The notes: generated from the letters alone by a model not told the origin. A stretch of DNA of 9,756 nucleotides from Beijerinckiaceae bacterium (GCA_027311205.1 DAICZI010000037.1:1-9756); one strand, 5' to 3'; shown: positions 1 to 6,957, counted from the first letter of the stretch. Numbers and translations are program-made.

Positions 1-1312
1 TTTCCGGGCGCATCTCGTCGCCAAAATGCATGACTGCGGCAAGCTGGCCGTCAATCCCGACATAAATCCGCAAGGCGGAAGCGGGTATGTCACTGTCCGG
101 CACCAACGCTTCGGCACCCGGAATCATCTGGGCTGCGCCGACGGCGAGCCTGCGGCCCTCGACTGTGCCCTCGATGCCGCTGCCGGGGATTTCCGTGACA
201 GCGGCGGGGATGGCAAGGCGCAGGCCCTTGGCGACGCCCGCGCCGACAATGGCTGTGGCGATAACGTTGGGGGAAGCCTGTTCCAGCGATGCCGCCAGCC
301 GCAGCGCCTCATCGGCGGTGAAAGGTGCCACCGGCAGGATTGACAAAAGCCGGGCACCGCCGACCGTCAGGGTGCCGGTCTTGTCAAACAGCACGGTCTT
401 GGTGCGCGCCAGCGCCTCCAGCGGCCCGCCACCCTTGATGACAATGCCGCGCCGTGCCGCTTGCGCCACTCCGGCGATGAAGGCGACAGGGGCGGCCAGG
501 ATCAGCGGGCAGGGCGTGGCGGCGACAAAGACCGCAATCGCCCGGACGCTGTCGCCCGAAGCATACCAGGCAAGGCAGGCTATCAGGGTCGTGGCCGGCA
601 GCAGCAACAGCGCAAAGCGATCCGCCAACCGCGTGAACGGCGCTTTGGCGGTCTGCGCCGCCGTGACCATGCGGACAATGCCCGCATAGGTGCTTTTGCC
701 CGCCCGTGAGGTAGACCGCATCTGAAAGGCCTGCCCGGCATTGAGGGCACCCGAACGCAGCGGTGCGCCCATGCCAAAGCGCACCGGCAGCGGCTCGCCC
801 GTCAAGGCAGCCTCGTCAATCAGCGCGAAATCGCTGGCCAGCAACCCGTCAACCGGGATGATTTCACCGGCCCGCACCAGAACGACATCGCCAACCTCGG
901 CCTCATCAATCGGAATATCGGCGATCTGCTCGCCGGTGATGCGATGGGCTGTCCTGGGGGCGCGGTCCACAAGCGAGGTCAGGTCGCGCTGGGCGCGTGT
1001 GATGGCAAAATCCTCAAGCAGATTGCCGCCCGTGTACATCAGCGCGACGACGGCCCCGGCCAGTTCCTGCCCAACAAGCAGCGTGCCCGCCATCGAGACC
1101 AGCGCCACGGCATCCACCCCCAGGCGCCCCTTGAGGAAATCGCTGGCGATAAAAACCGCCAGCGCGGCAATCACCGGCAGGGTGCCGGCAGTCCAGGCGC
1201 GGCTGGCGTCAACCGAATCGCCAAGGGCCCAAAAGGCCAGGCCCGCCGCCAAACCGGCAACCGCCAGCGTGAAAAGGGCAAAACGCAGATGGCGTTCCGA
1301 GAATAAATTCAT
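1..1312 (-). CDS. Heavy-metal translocating P1B-type ATPase (TPCP type), 3' end outside window
   Basis: This is an inner-membrane pump that would export a transition metal using ATP; 437 residues are visible and the C-terminus lies beyond position 1. The ATG at 1312 is followed at once by hydrophobic segments (about residues 10-30, 42-60, 66-100), so there is no N-terminal HMA or His-rich metal-binding domain. Seen in order: actuator-domain TGE at 171-173, the membrane metal-site motif TPCP at 266-269, the phosphorylation site DKTGT at 310-314 (D310 is the phospho-acceptor), and the nucleotide-domain glycine motif near 376-382. TPCP in place of CPC or SPC is the signature described for the P1B-5 group, some members of which have been linked to Ni or Fe; the metal here is not determined. 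The usual HP-type His is replaced: residues 347-350 read SPNV. The GDGxND hinge would be outside the window. The gene follows the flavin-protein gene after about 105 bp with only a weak ribosome site. P1B ATPase is near certain; the subgroup is an inference. Confidence 0.93.
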   Translation of the reverse strand, partial: MNLFSERHLRFALFTLAVAGLAAGLAFWALGDSVDASRAWTAGTLPVIAALAVFIASDFLKGRLGVDAVALVSMAGTLLVGQELAGAVVALMYTGGNLLEDFAITRAQRDLTSLVDRAPRTAHRITGEQIADIPIDEAEVGDVVLVRAGEIIPVDGLLASDFALIDEAALTGEPLPVRFGMGAPLRSGALNAGQAFQMRSTSRAGKSTYAGIVRMVTAAQTAKAPFTRLADRFALLLLPATTLIACLAWYASGDSVRAIAVFVAATPCPLILAAPVAFIAGVAQAARRGIVIKGGGPLEALARTKTVLFDKTGTLTVGGARLLSILPVAPFTADEALRLAASLEQASPNVIATAIVGAGVAKGLRLAIPAAVTEIPGSGIEGTVEGRRLAVGAAQMIPGAEALVPDSDIPASALRIYVGIDGQLAAVMHFGDEMRPE

Positions 1313-1417
1313 TGCGCGCCCCGATCTTGCCTGCGGGGCCGCAAGGCACGCACGGCGAGTTGCGCGGCCTTGCTCCCTGGGGTCAGGTTTTGGGCCGCTG
1401 GAATGACCGAACCCGCC

Positions 1418-1963
1418 TCATGTCCCGATGGCGACCCCGTCAATGCTTACCACGTTCTTTTCCGCGCGGTAGGCTTTGAGTCCGTCTTCGCCTTTCTTTT
1501 CGGCCCATTCATCCAGCGTCTTGCGCTCGTCTGCAAAGTCGAACTGCGGCACGCCGTAGCCACAGGAAGTCTGGATGCGCTCGCAGGTGAGCCAGATGAT
1601 ATGGCGCGCGCCGGGCGGCTCATGGCCCGCAAAATGCTGGGCCAGCAGCGCGGCATATTCGGCGCTGCCGCGCGCTATCAGCCGCCCTTGGCCATAAAGC
1701 CGCAGGATCAGCGGCGGGCCGTCAAAGGCGCAGAACATCAGCGTCATGCGGCCATCACGCGCCAGATGCCCGGCGGTTTCATTGCCGCTGCCGGTCTTGT
1801 CGAGATAGAACACGTGGGTTTCGTCGATCACCCGCAAACAATCGGTGCCGCGCGGCGAGATGTTGACGCGCCCCTGCGCCGCCGCGCTGGCGGCAAAGAA
1901 GATATGCTGTCGGGAAATGAATTTGATGATCTGCGGCTCGATACCGGCAAAAACCTTTGCCAT
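1418..1963 (-). CDS. Pyridoxamine 5'-phosphate oxidase-like flavin split-barrel protein
   Basis: A 181-residue soluble protein of the pyridoxamine-5'-phosphate-oxidase-related family (PF01243-like), expected to bind FMN in a split beta-barrel. Family-like stretches are RVNISPRG (about 32-39), DKTGSGNETAGHL (about 55-67), MTLMFCAFDGPP (about 73-84), and SCGYGVPQF with a C-terminal EKKGEDGL block. It resembles the roughly 180-residue group of uncharacterised relatives more than true PdxH, so vitamin B6 synthesis should not be assumed; the substrate is unknown. The ATG at 1963 begins 3 nt after the mmsB stop codon. A GGGGG-rich ribosome site lies inside the end of mmsB, so the two are probably co-transcribed and translationally coupled. 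No missing core motif was noticed. Confidence 0.9.
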   Translation of the reverse strand: MAKVFAGIEPQIIKFISRQHIFFAASAAAQGRVNISPRGTDCLRVIDETHVFYLDKTGSGNETAGHLARDGRMTLMFCAFDGPPLILRLYGQGRLIARGSAEYAALLAQHFAGHEPPGARHIIWLTCERIQTSCGYGVPQFDFADERKTLDEWAEKKGEDGLKAYRAEKNVVSIDGVAIGT

Positions 1964-1966
1964 GGC

Positions 1967-2845
1967 TCATTGCCCCCGCAGCATGGTGATGATGCCGGAA
2001 AAATCCTCGCCCGCATGGCCGTTGGCAGCAAAAAGCTGGAAAAGCTGCAGCGCCACCGCGCCCATCGGCGTGGTCGCGCCGCTGGCCTGCGCGGCCTGCT
2101 GGGCAAGCTTCAAATCCTTCAGCATCAAAGCGGCGGCAAAGCCGGGCTTGTAATCATTGTTGGCCGGGCTGGTCGGCACCAGATCCGGCACCGGGCAATA
2201 AGAGGTCAGCGACCAGCTTTGCCCCGAAGAGGTTGAGGCGGCATCAAACAGCGCCCGGTGCGACAGGCCGAGTGTTTCCGCCAGAACGAAAGCTTCGGCG
2301 GTGGCGATCATGGTCGCGCCCAAAATCATGTTGTTGCAGATTTTCGCCGCCTGGCCGGATCCCGCCAGGCCGCAATTGACGATTTTGCGCCCCATGTTTT
2401 CCAGCACCGGCATCGACCGTGTCACCGCCTCAGGCGCGCCGCCGCACATGAAAGTGAGGGGCGCCGCTTTGGCACCGCCGGTGCCGCCCGAAACCGGCGC
2501 ATCGACACTGGCGAGCCCGGCCTTGGCCGCCAGATCATGCGCGGCCCGCGCGCTCTCGACATCAATGGTCGAGCAATCAATCATCAGCGTGTGCGGGGCC
2601 ACATGCGGGACAATATCCTGCCAGCAGGAGAGCACATGCGCGCCGGCGGGCAGCATCGTGATGATGACATCGCGCCCCTTCGCCGCCTCGCGGGCTGAGT
2701 CGGCAACGTGCGTGCCCGCCTTGCGGGCCTCGTCGCAAAGGAACGGCACCAGATCAAAACCGGCAACCTCATGGCCTGCCTTCACCAGATTGGCGGCCAT
2801 TGGCCCGCCCATATTGCCAAGCCCGATAAATCCCACCCGTGCCAT
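1967..2845 (-). CDS. mmsB: 3-hydroxyisobutyrate dehydrogenase
   Basis: This 292-residue cytoplasmic enzyme oxidises 3-hydroxyisobutyrate to methylmalonate semialdehyde with NAD+ in valine breakdown. It shows the Rossmann motif GFIGLGNMGGPM at residues 5-16, the substrate-binding DAPVSGG at 115-121, the catalytic-lysine block GSGQAAKICNN with K168, and the C-terminal DYKPGF (231-236) and LKDL motifs. The SSGQSW and CPVP stretches are typical of MmsB rather than of tartronate semialdehyde reductase or 6-phosphogluconate relatives. The start is set at the ATG at 2845, because AAGGAG lies 8 nt upstream of it. A GTG three codons earlier would overlap that ribosome site. It is the first gene of a minus-strand run and is divergent from ahcY. 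The valine-pathway genes often found beside it (mmsA, acyl-CoA dehydrogenase, enoyl-CoA hydratase) are not in view. Confidence 0.95.
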   Translation of the reverse strand: MARVGFIGLGNMGGPMAANLVKAGHEVAGFDLVPFLCDEARKAGTHVADSAREAAKGRDVIITMLPAGAHVLSCWQDIVPHVAPHTLMIDCSTIDVESARAAHDLAAKAGLASVDAPVSGGTGGAKAAPLTFMCGGAPEAVTRSMPVLENMGRKIVNCGLAGSGQAAKICNNMILGATMIATAEAFVLAETLGLSHRALFDAASTSSGQSWSLTSYCPVPDLVPTSPANNDYKPGFAAALMLKDLKLAQQAAQASGATTPMGAVALQLFQLFAANGHAGEDFSGIITMLRGQ

Positions 2846-2853
2846 GCTGCGCA

Positions 2854-2859
2854 CTCCTT
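2854..2859 (-). promoter_or_regulatory. Ribosome binding site of mmsB
   Basis: AAGGAG on the minus strand, 8 nt before the ATG at 2845. It decides the start: the alternative in-frame GTG at 2854 overlaps this site and could not use it. Confidence 0.8.
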
Positions 2860-2866
2860 GAATTCA

Positions 2867-2902
2867 CGTGCGAACCAGGTTGCCAGTGCCCAGGTCCGCA
2901 CG
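2867..2902 (-). promoter_or_regulatory. Potential hairpin in the mmsB 5' leader
   Basis: On the minus strand CGTGCGGACC (2902-2893) can pair over all 10 positions with GGTTCGCACG (2876-2867), using one G-U pair, around a 16-nt loop. On the plus strand the same position is an A-C mismatch, so the fold favours the mmsB transcript. It ends 7 nt before the AAGGAG ribosome site. It could be an RNA leader element, or a DNA operator with CGTGCG/CGCACG arms. No known riboswitch class was recognised. Confidence 0.45.
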
Positions 2903-2914
2903 CATGATGGTGGC

Positions 2915-2943
2915 ATTATGACACGAGCCGGGCGGCTGGAACA
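2915..2943 (-). promoter_or_regulatory. Weak candidate promoter for mmsB
   Basis: On the minus strand CATAAT (2920-2915) resembles a -10 box. At 17 bp spacing the upstream hexamer TGTTCC (2943-2938) is a poor -35. If used, transcription would begin a few bases before the leader hairpin at 2902. The case rests mainly on the -10 match and on position. Confidence 0.2.
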
Positions 2944-3091
2944 TGCTTAGATAGGCTTGATTGGCGACAATTTTGGTGTCCGGAGCCATGCCGACATCGG
3001 CGCGCGCGGCCGGGTTCAATGACGGCTTCATGGTTGCGCGTGCCGCTGAAGCCGAGGTGCACCGCTCTTGAACGGGGAGGGTGAAAAATCA

Positions 3092-3116
3092 CATAAACAA
3101 ATCCTTATATCTTTAT
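3092..3116 (+). promoter_or_regulatory. AT-rich candidate regulator site upstream of ahcY
   Basis: This is a strikingly AT-rich patch in GC-rich DNA, ending exactly at the predicted ahcY -35 box. It contains ATAAA (3093-3097) and TTTAT (3112-3116) as inverted arms 14 bp apart, and the half-site ATATCTTTAT at 3107-3116. Palindromes with this half-site precede methionine-cycle genes in some alphaproteobacteria and have been tied to ArsR-family control, as I recall it. The match here is only partial, so the regulator assignment is a guess. Confidence 0.3.
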
Positions 3117-3144
3117 TGCCTTGGCGCGGCTTGCCTGCTAAAGG
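3116..3144 (+). promoter_or_regulatory. Candidate ahcY promoter
   Basis: TTGCCT (3116-3121) and TAAAGG (3139-3144) are separated by 17 bp, giving a sigma-70-like promoter with a transcript start near 3151 and a leader of only about 30 nt. GCTGGC (3144-3149) and GCCAGC (3174-3179) could pair around the ribosome site, but the first arm may lie upstream of the transcript start. Such a short leader leaves no room for an SAH riboswitch. Confidence 0.4.
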
Positions 3145-3182
3145 CTGGCTCGAAGTTCATCTTTTTTCAGGACGCCAGCGCC

Positions 3183-4589
3183 ATGACCAACGCCCACCCC
3201 GATTACGCCATTGCCGACATCAAGCTCGCCGATTGGGGCCGCAAGGAAATCGCCATCGCCGAAACCGAAATGCCTGGCCTGATGAAAACCCGCGCCGAAT
3301 ATGGTGCAAGCCAGCCCCTGAAAGGCGCGCGCATTTGCGGTTCGTTGCACATGACCATTCAAACGGCGGTGCTGATCGAGACGCTGAAGGCGCTTGGTGC
3401 CGATGTGCGCTGGGCTTCCTGCAACATCTATTCGACGCAAGACCACGCCGCGGCCGCCATTGCTGCAACCGGCACGCCGGTTTTCGCCATCAAGGGCGAG
3501 AGCCTGAAGGATTACTGGGAATATACCCACAAGATTTTCGAGTGGGCCGATGGCGGCACGCCGAACATGATCCTCGATGATGGTGGCGACGCCACCGCGC
3601 TGATCCATCTTGGCATGCGCGCCGAAGCCGGCGATGTCGCGTTTCTCGACAAGCCCGGCAACGAGGAGGAAGAAGTGCTCTTCGCGTCGATCAAGGCGCA
3701 TCTCAAGAGCCACCCCGGCTTTTATAGCCGCAATGGCAAGGCCATCAAGGGTGTTACCGAAGAGACCACCACCGGCGTTCATCGCCTCTATATCATGGAG
3801 AAGGAAGGGCGCCTGCTGTTCCCGGCGATCAACGTCAATGACAGCGTCACCAAATCGAAATTCGACAACCTCTATGGCTGCCGTGAGTCGCTGGTCGATG
3901 GCATCCGCCGTGGCACCGATGTAATGATGTCGGGCAAGGTCGCCATGGTTGCGGGCTTTGGCGATGTCGGCAAAGGTTCGGCTGCCTCGCTGCGCCAGGC
4001 CGGCTGCCGCGTCATGGTGTCGGAAGTCGATCCCATTTGCGCCCTTCAGGCGGCGATGGAAGGCTATGAAGTCACCACCATGGAAGATGCAGCAACCCGC
4101 GCCGATATCTTCGTCACTGCCACGGGCAACGTCGATGTCATCACCGTTGATCACATGCGCGCCATGAAAGACCGGGCGATCGTCTGCAATATCGGGCATT
4201 TTGACTCGGAAATTCAGGTGCAGGGCCTGCGCAATTTCAAGTGGCACAATGTCAAGCCGCAGGTTGATGAAATTGAATTCCCCAATGGCAAGCGCATGAT
4301 TCTTCTGTCCGAAGGCCGCCTCGTCAACCTTGGCAATGCCACCGGCCACCCGTCCTTCGTGATGTCGGCCTCGTTCACCAATCAGACGCTGGCGCAGATC
4401 GAGCTTTGGACGAAGCAGGGCCAGTATGACAAGAAAGTTTATGTGCTGCCCAAGCACCTTGATGAGAAAGTCGCCATGCTGCATCTCGAAAAGATCGGTG
4501 TGAAGCTGACCAAACTCAGCGCCCAGCAGGCCACCTATCTCAATCTGCCGCAATCGGGCCCCTTCAAGGCTGATCATTACCGCTATTGA
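3183..4589 (+). CDS. ahcY: Adenosylhomocysteinase (S-adenosyl-L-homocysteine hydrolase)
   Basis: This cytoplasmic NAD-dependent enzyme splits S-adenosylhomocysteine into homocysteine and adenosine, relieving product inhibition of methyltransferases and feeding the methionine cycle. Its 468 residues match the long bacterial form, including the extra segment near 157-190. Visible motifs are [16 protein letters not shown] (53-68), [14 protein letters not shown] (80-93), the cofactor-binding GFGDVGKG (258-265), CNIGHFD (335-341), [14 protein letters not shown] (382-395) and the family-typical DHYRY C-terminus. The ATG at 3183 was chosen because homology begins there and AGGA lies 10 nt upstream. 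The frame stays open to a GTG at 3081, but that extension looks unrelated to the family. The gene is divergent from mmsB. A long open frame on the opposite strand is a coding shadow. Identification is essentially certain. Confidence 0.98.
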   Translation: MTNAHPDYAIADIKLADWGRKEIAIAETEMPGLMKTRAEYGASQPLKGARICGSLHMTIQTAVLIETLKALGADVRWASCNIYSTQDHAAAAIAATGTPVFAIKGESLKDYWEYTHKIFEWADGGTPNMILDDGGDATALIHLGMRAEAGDVAFLDKPGNEEEEVLFASIKAHLKSHPGFYSRNGKAIKGVTEETTTGVHRLYIMEKEGRLLFPAINVNDSVTKSKFDNLYGCRESLVDGIRRGTDVMMSGKVAMVAGFGDVGKGSAASLRQAGCRVMVSEVDPICALQAAMEGYEVTTMEDAATRADIFVTATGNVDVITVDHMRAMKDRAIVCNIGHFDSEIQVQGLRNFKWHNVKPQVDEIEFPNGKRMILLSEGRLVNLGNATGHPSFVMSASFTNQTLAQIELWTKQGQYDKKVYVLPKHLDEKVAMLHLEKIGVKLTKLSAQQATYLNLPQSGPFKADHYRY

Positions 4590-4604
4590 GCGGGGTCTGT
4601 CGCG

Positions 4605-4621
4605 CGCTCGCGCGGCGAGCG
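4605..4621 (+). terminator. GC-rich stem-loop after ahcY
   Basis: CGCTCGC and GCGAGCG form a perfect 7-bp stem with a GCG loop, 15 nt past the ahcY stop codon. No T-run follows, so it is not a classic intrinsic terminator. It may stabilise the 3' end or help termination. Confidence 0.35.
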
Positions 4622-4677
4622 GAGAGATGTGAGGTCCAGATTTGCTTCGCTGCATGATCAGCCCTGACCGCATCAAC

Positions 4678-4702
4678 GACGTCGCGCAAGCCCCGCGACG
4701 TC
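4678..4702. repeat. Perfect 9-bp inverted repeat between ahcY and the desaturase gene
   Basis: GACGTCGCG (4678-4686) and CGCGACGTC (4694-4702) are perfect inverted arms with a 7-nt spacer. The element lies 89 nt after ahcY and about 40 bp upstream of the predicted desaturase -35 box. It is flanked at a distance by two copies of the self-palindromic TGCATG (4651-4656 and 4705-4710). It could be a second terminator hairpin without a T-tract, or an operator; the sequence does not decide. Confidence 0.5.
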
Positions 4703-4742
4703 CCTGCATGTCACCCATGATGAAAATCAATCGGAAAAGCCC

Positions 4743-4770
4743 TTGCGTTGGCGTCGCACTTGCGTAAAGA
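4743..4770 (+). promoter_or_regulatory. Candidate desaturase promoter
   Basis: TTGCGT (4743-4748) and TAAAGA (4765-4770), 16 bp apart, resemble the proposed ahcY promoter (TTGCCT, TAAAGG). The predicted transcript start near 4777 gives a very short leader before the ATG at 4794. Confidence 0.35.
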
Positions 4771-4793
4771 ACGGCTCCATCCGGGAGCCAGCC

Positions 4794-5855
4794 ATGTCCG
4801 AGACCGTTTACCCGCGTGATTATAGCCTCACCGGCCCGCTCAATGCGGCGGCGGTTGAAACGGGGCTGGCCAATGCGCAATGGTATCATCCCGACATTCC
4901 CCGTGCCCGCATGAAGCAACTGATGCAGCGCTCCGATGGCCCTGCAACCCGCGACACCGCGATCTGGATCGGCGCGATGCTGGTGACCGGTGCACTCGGG
5001 GCCTATTTCTGGGGTTCATGGCTGTGCGTGCCGTTTTTCCTGATTTATGGCGTGCTTTACGGCTCGGGCGGCGACAGCCGCTGGCATGAGTGCGGCCACG
5101 GCACCGCCTTCAAAACCCAGTGGAAAAACGACGCCGTCTATCAACTGGCCTGCTTCATGATGATGCGCAATCCGGTGGTGTGGAAATGGAGCCATTCGCG
5201 CCACCATACCGACACCATCATTGTCGGTCGCGACCCGGAAATCATCACCATGCGCCCCCCGGAACTGCTCAAGGTGGGCCTGAATTTCTTCGGCCTCATT
5301 GATGTCCCGCAAGCCCTGGCGGCGATGGTGCGCTATGCCGCTGGCAACCTCAACGATGCCGAAAAGGATTTCATTCCTGAGAGCGAATGGGGCAAGGTCA
5401 CCAATGTCGCGCGCAACTGGGTGGTGATCTATTGCCTCACTTTGCTGGCCTGCGCGCTTACCCAATCAATTGTGCCGCTCATGCTGATCGGCCTGCCGCG
5501 CATCTATGGCGCGTGGCATCACGTGCTGACCGGCCTCACCCAGCATATTGGCCTGGCCGAAGACGTGCTCGACCATCGCCTCAACTGTCGCACCACGAAG
5601 CTTAACCCGTTCAGCCAGTTCGTTTACTGGAACATGAATTACCATGTCGAGCATCACATGTTCCCGATGGTGCCCTATCACCGCCTGCCGGAATTGCACG
5701 AGGACATCAAGGACGTCTGCCCGCCGCCCTACAAGGGCTTCTTCGATTGCTATAGCGAAATCATCCCGACCCTGCGCCGCCAGCTCAAGGATCCGACCTA
5801 TTTTGTGCAGCGGACGTTGCCCGCGGCGAAAGACCCATCAACGATCGCAGCATAA
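4794..5855 (+). CDS. Fatty acid desaturase-family membrane di-iron protein
   Basis: A 353-residue integral-membrane non-haem di-iron oxygenase. The three histidine boxes are complete: HECGH at 98-102, HSRHH at 134-138 and HVEHH at 284-288, with further histidines at 242-243 and 251. Hydrophobic segments lie at about 56-72, 77-91, 209-221 and 225-235, leaving the boxes on the cytoplasmic side as in the family. The TIIVGRDPEI stretch after box 2 resembles proteins annotated in rhizobia as fatty acid desaturase or MocD-like hydrocarbon oxygenase. Whether the substrate is an acyl lipid or another hydrophobic compound cannot be read from the sequence. The ATG at 4794 has GGGAG 6 nt upstream; an in-frame TTG at 4743 lies on the predicted -35 box and is unlikely to be used. 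It has its own candidate promoter and is convergent with the MaoC gene. Confidence 0.92.
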   Translation: MSETVYPRDYSLTGPLNAAAVETGLANAQWYHPDIPRARMKQLMQRSDGPATRDTAIWIGAMLVTGALGAYFWGSWLCVPFFLIYGVLYGSGGDSRWHECGHGTAFKTQWKNDAVYQLACFMMMRNPVVWKWSHSRHHTDTIIVGRDPEIITMRPPELLKVGLNFFGLIDVPQALAAMVRYAAGNLNDAEKDFIPESEWGKVTNVARNWVVIYCLTLLACALTQSIVPLMLIGLPRIYGAWHHVLTGLTQHIGLAEDVLDHRLNCRTTKLNPFSQFVYWNMNYHVEHHMFPMVPYHRLPELHEDIKDVCPPPYKGFFDCYSEIIPTLRRQLKDPTYFVQRTLPAAKDPSTIAA

Positions 5856-5881
5856 AGCTTCGATATTGAAGTAAACAGCAA

Positions 5882-5941
5882 GCACCTGTCATAGCAGGGA
5901 GCAATACGCGGAAGCAATTTTAACACACCGCGCACAGGTGC
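5882..5941. repeat. Nested inverted repeat between convergent genes
   Basis: GCACCTGT (5882-5889) and ACAGGTGC (5934-5941) are perfect 8-bp arms spanning most of the 87-bp gap between the desaturase and MaoC stop codons. Inside them CGCGG (5907-5911) pairs with CCGCG (5928-5932) around a 16-nt AT-rich loop. The right outer arm ends one base before the MaoC stop codon. It could act as a bidirectional transcription terminator, although no clear T-tract is present on either side. A smaller hairpin (CTTC/GAAG, 5858-5871) directly follows the desaturase stop. Confidence 0.4.
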
Positions 5942-5942
5942 A

Positions 5943-6944
5943 TCATCCCCGCGTTGGCAGGAACACGGCGCCAACCATGCCAAAGGCCGGTTCGCCATAT
6001 TGGTTGAAGCCTTGCGATCGGCTTTCCGCGAGGCCCCAGCCGACCCGTGAGGTCAGGCGTTTTGAAAGGCCTTCGACGCAAAAGTGAACCGTGTCGCCAG
6101 CCCGGATCGGGCGCGGCCAGCTCAAGTCACGCACGCCGGGCGAGGGGCCGGTCATGGCAACAAACCCTGACCTGGCGGCAGCTTCCTGCCCGCGATGGCG
6201 GGCATCGACCACCATCCGCATCTGCACCGCCGCGCTCTGCCAGCCGGAGGCGACCAGGCCGCCAAAATGGCTGTTGCGTCCGGCTTCCTCGCTGAGATGA
6301 AACGGCTGCGGATCAAACTGGCACGCGAAGGCAATGATGCGCGCGGCTGTGAATTGATAGGAACCGATGAAGATGCGCTCGCCCGGCTCGAAATCCTCAT
6401 AAAACAACGGCACCAGGCCCGGCGGCTCCTGCGGCTCGGGGGCGAGTGGCGGCGCTGGCGGCAGCACCGGCTTCGGCGGTGCAAAACCGCGCTTGCCGAC
6501 CATCACCGTCATGTCCTGCGTCAACACCACATCATTGTGCTGGTTGAGCAGTTCGGAATGCATCGCGACCAGCCCCATGGCCGGGCGGGATTTGGACTCG
6601 CGTTTGGAGATTATGACGCGGCGCGCCCTGAGCACGTCGCCGGGCCGCACTGGCTTCAGCCAGCGCAAGTGATCCACGCCCGGCCCGCCCCATGAGGCGG
6701 AACGGTTGACCCAGCCGTCGCACGAAAGGCGCATCAGAATTCCGGCGCTGTGCCAGCCTGAAGCGCTGAGACCACCCAGCAGCGATGCCTTCGCTGCCTC
6801 TTCGTCCAGATGGAAGCTCTGAGGATCATAGTCGCGGGCGAAAGCGAGGATCGCGTCTTTAGTGACCAGATAGCTGCCAAATTCAGCAGCGTCGCCGGGG
6901 GTCAAATCCTCAAAATAAATGTCGATTGCAGCGCCATCAGACAC
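5943..6944 (-). CDS. Tandem-hotdog MaoC-like dehydratase/hydratase
   Basis: A 333-residue soluble protein made of two MaoC-type hotdog domains, about 8-150 and 178-331, joined by a Pro-rich linker (157-175). MaoC proteins hydrate or dehydrate enoyl-CoA-type thioesters. Both halves keep the Asp-His pair of the hydratase motif: DPQSFH (D40, H45) and DPQPFH (D211, H216), each followed by a GGL-SASGW or GGL-VASGW stretch. The halves are clearly alike and may come from duplication or from fusion of two genes. The start is taken as the GTG at 6944, which gives MSDGAAIDIYFEDL. It lies 13 nt after the ychF stop with GAGG 11 nt upstream, and no suitable in-frame ATG lies near it. A longer reading frame into ychF is not homologous. 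It is probably co-transcribed with ychF. The substrate is unknown. Confidence 0.88.
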   Translation of the reverse strand: MSDGAAIDIYFEDLTPGDAAEFGSYLVTKDAILAFARDYDPQSFHLDEEAAKASLLGGLSASGWHSAGILMRLSCDGWVNRSASWGGPGVDHLRWLKPVRPGDVLRARRVIISKRESKSRPAMGLVAMHSELLNQHNDVVLTQDMTVMVGKRGFAPPKPVLPPAPPLAPEPQEPPGLVPLFYEDFEPGERIFIGSYQFTAARIIAFACQFDPQPFHLSEEAGRNSHFGGLVASGWQSAAVQMRMVVDARHRGQEAAARSGFVAMTGPSPGVRDLSWPRPIRAGDTVHFCVEGLSKRLTSRVGWGLAESRSQGFNQYGEPAFGMVGAVFLPTRG

Positions 6945-6957
6945 GGGGGGCCCAGCC

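Noticed and set aside
87..1406. Two plus-strand open frames of 200 and 221 codons opposite the ATPase gene
   Set aside because: The minus strand encodes an uninterrupted P1B ATPase with all expected motifs, so these frames are shadows.
1313..1417. Possible terminator or promoter between the flavin-protein and ATPase genes
   Set aside because: Only short imperfect pairing (CTTGC/GCAAG near 1326-1345) was found, with no T-tract and no convincing -35/-10 pair.
1370..2236. 288-codon plus-strand open frame opposite the flavin-protein and mmsB genes
   Set aside because: It is antisense to two well-identified genes and has no recognisable motif.
2988..3071. 27-codon plus-strand small open frame upstream of ahcY
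   Set aside because: Its GGAG lies only 2 nt from the ATG, no promoter is evident, and such a short frame is expected by chance.
3081..3182. GTG start at 3081 extending AhcY by 34 residues
   Set aside because: GGGGAGG abuts the GTG, the extension lies over the predicted promoter, and family similarity begins at the ATG at 3183.
3145..3182. SAH or SAM riboswitch before ahcY
   Set aside because: The predicted leader is only about 30 nt and no riboswitch core was recognised in the upstream region.
3138..4919. 593-codon open frame on the minus strand across ahcY
   Set aside because: It lies antisense to a certain ahcY gene; its protein has no recognisable domain and the composition of a GC-rich third-position shadow.
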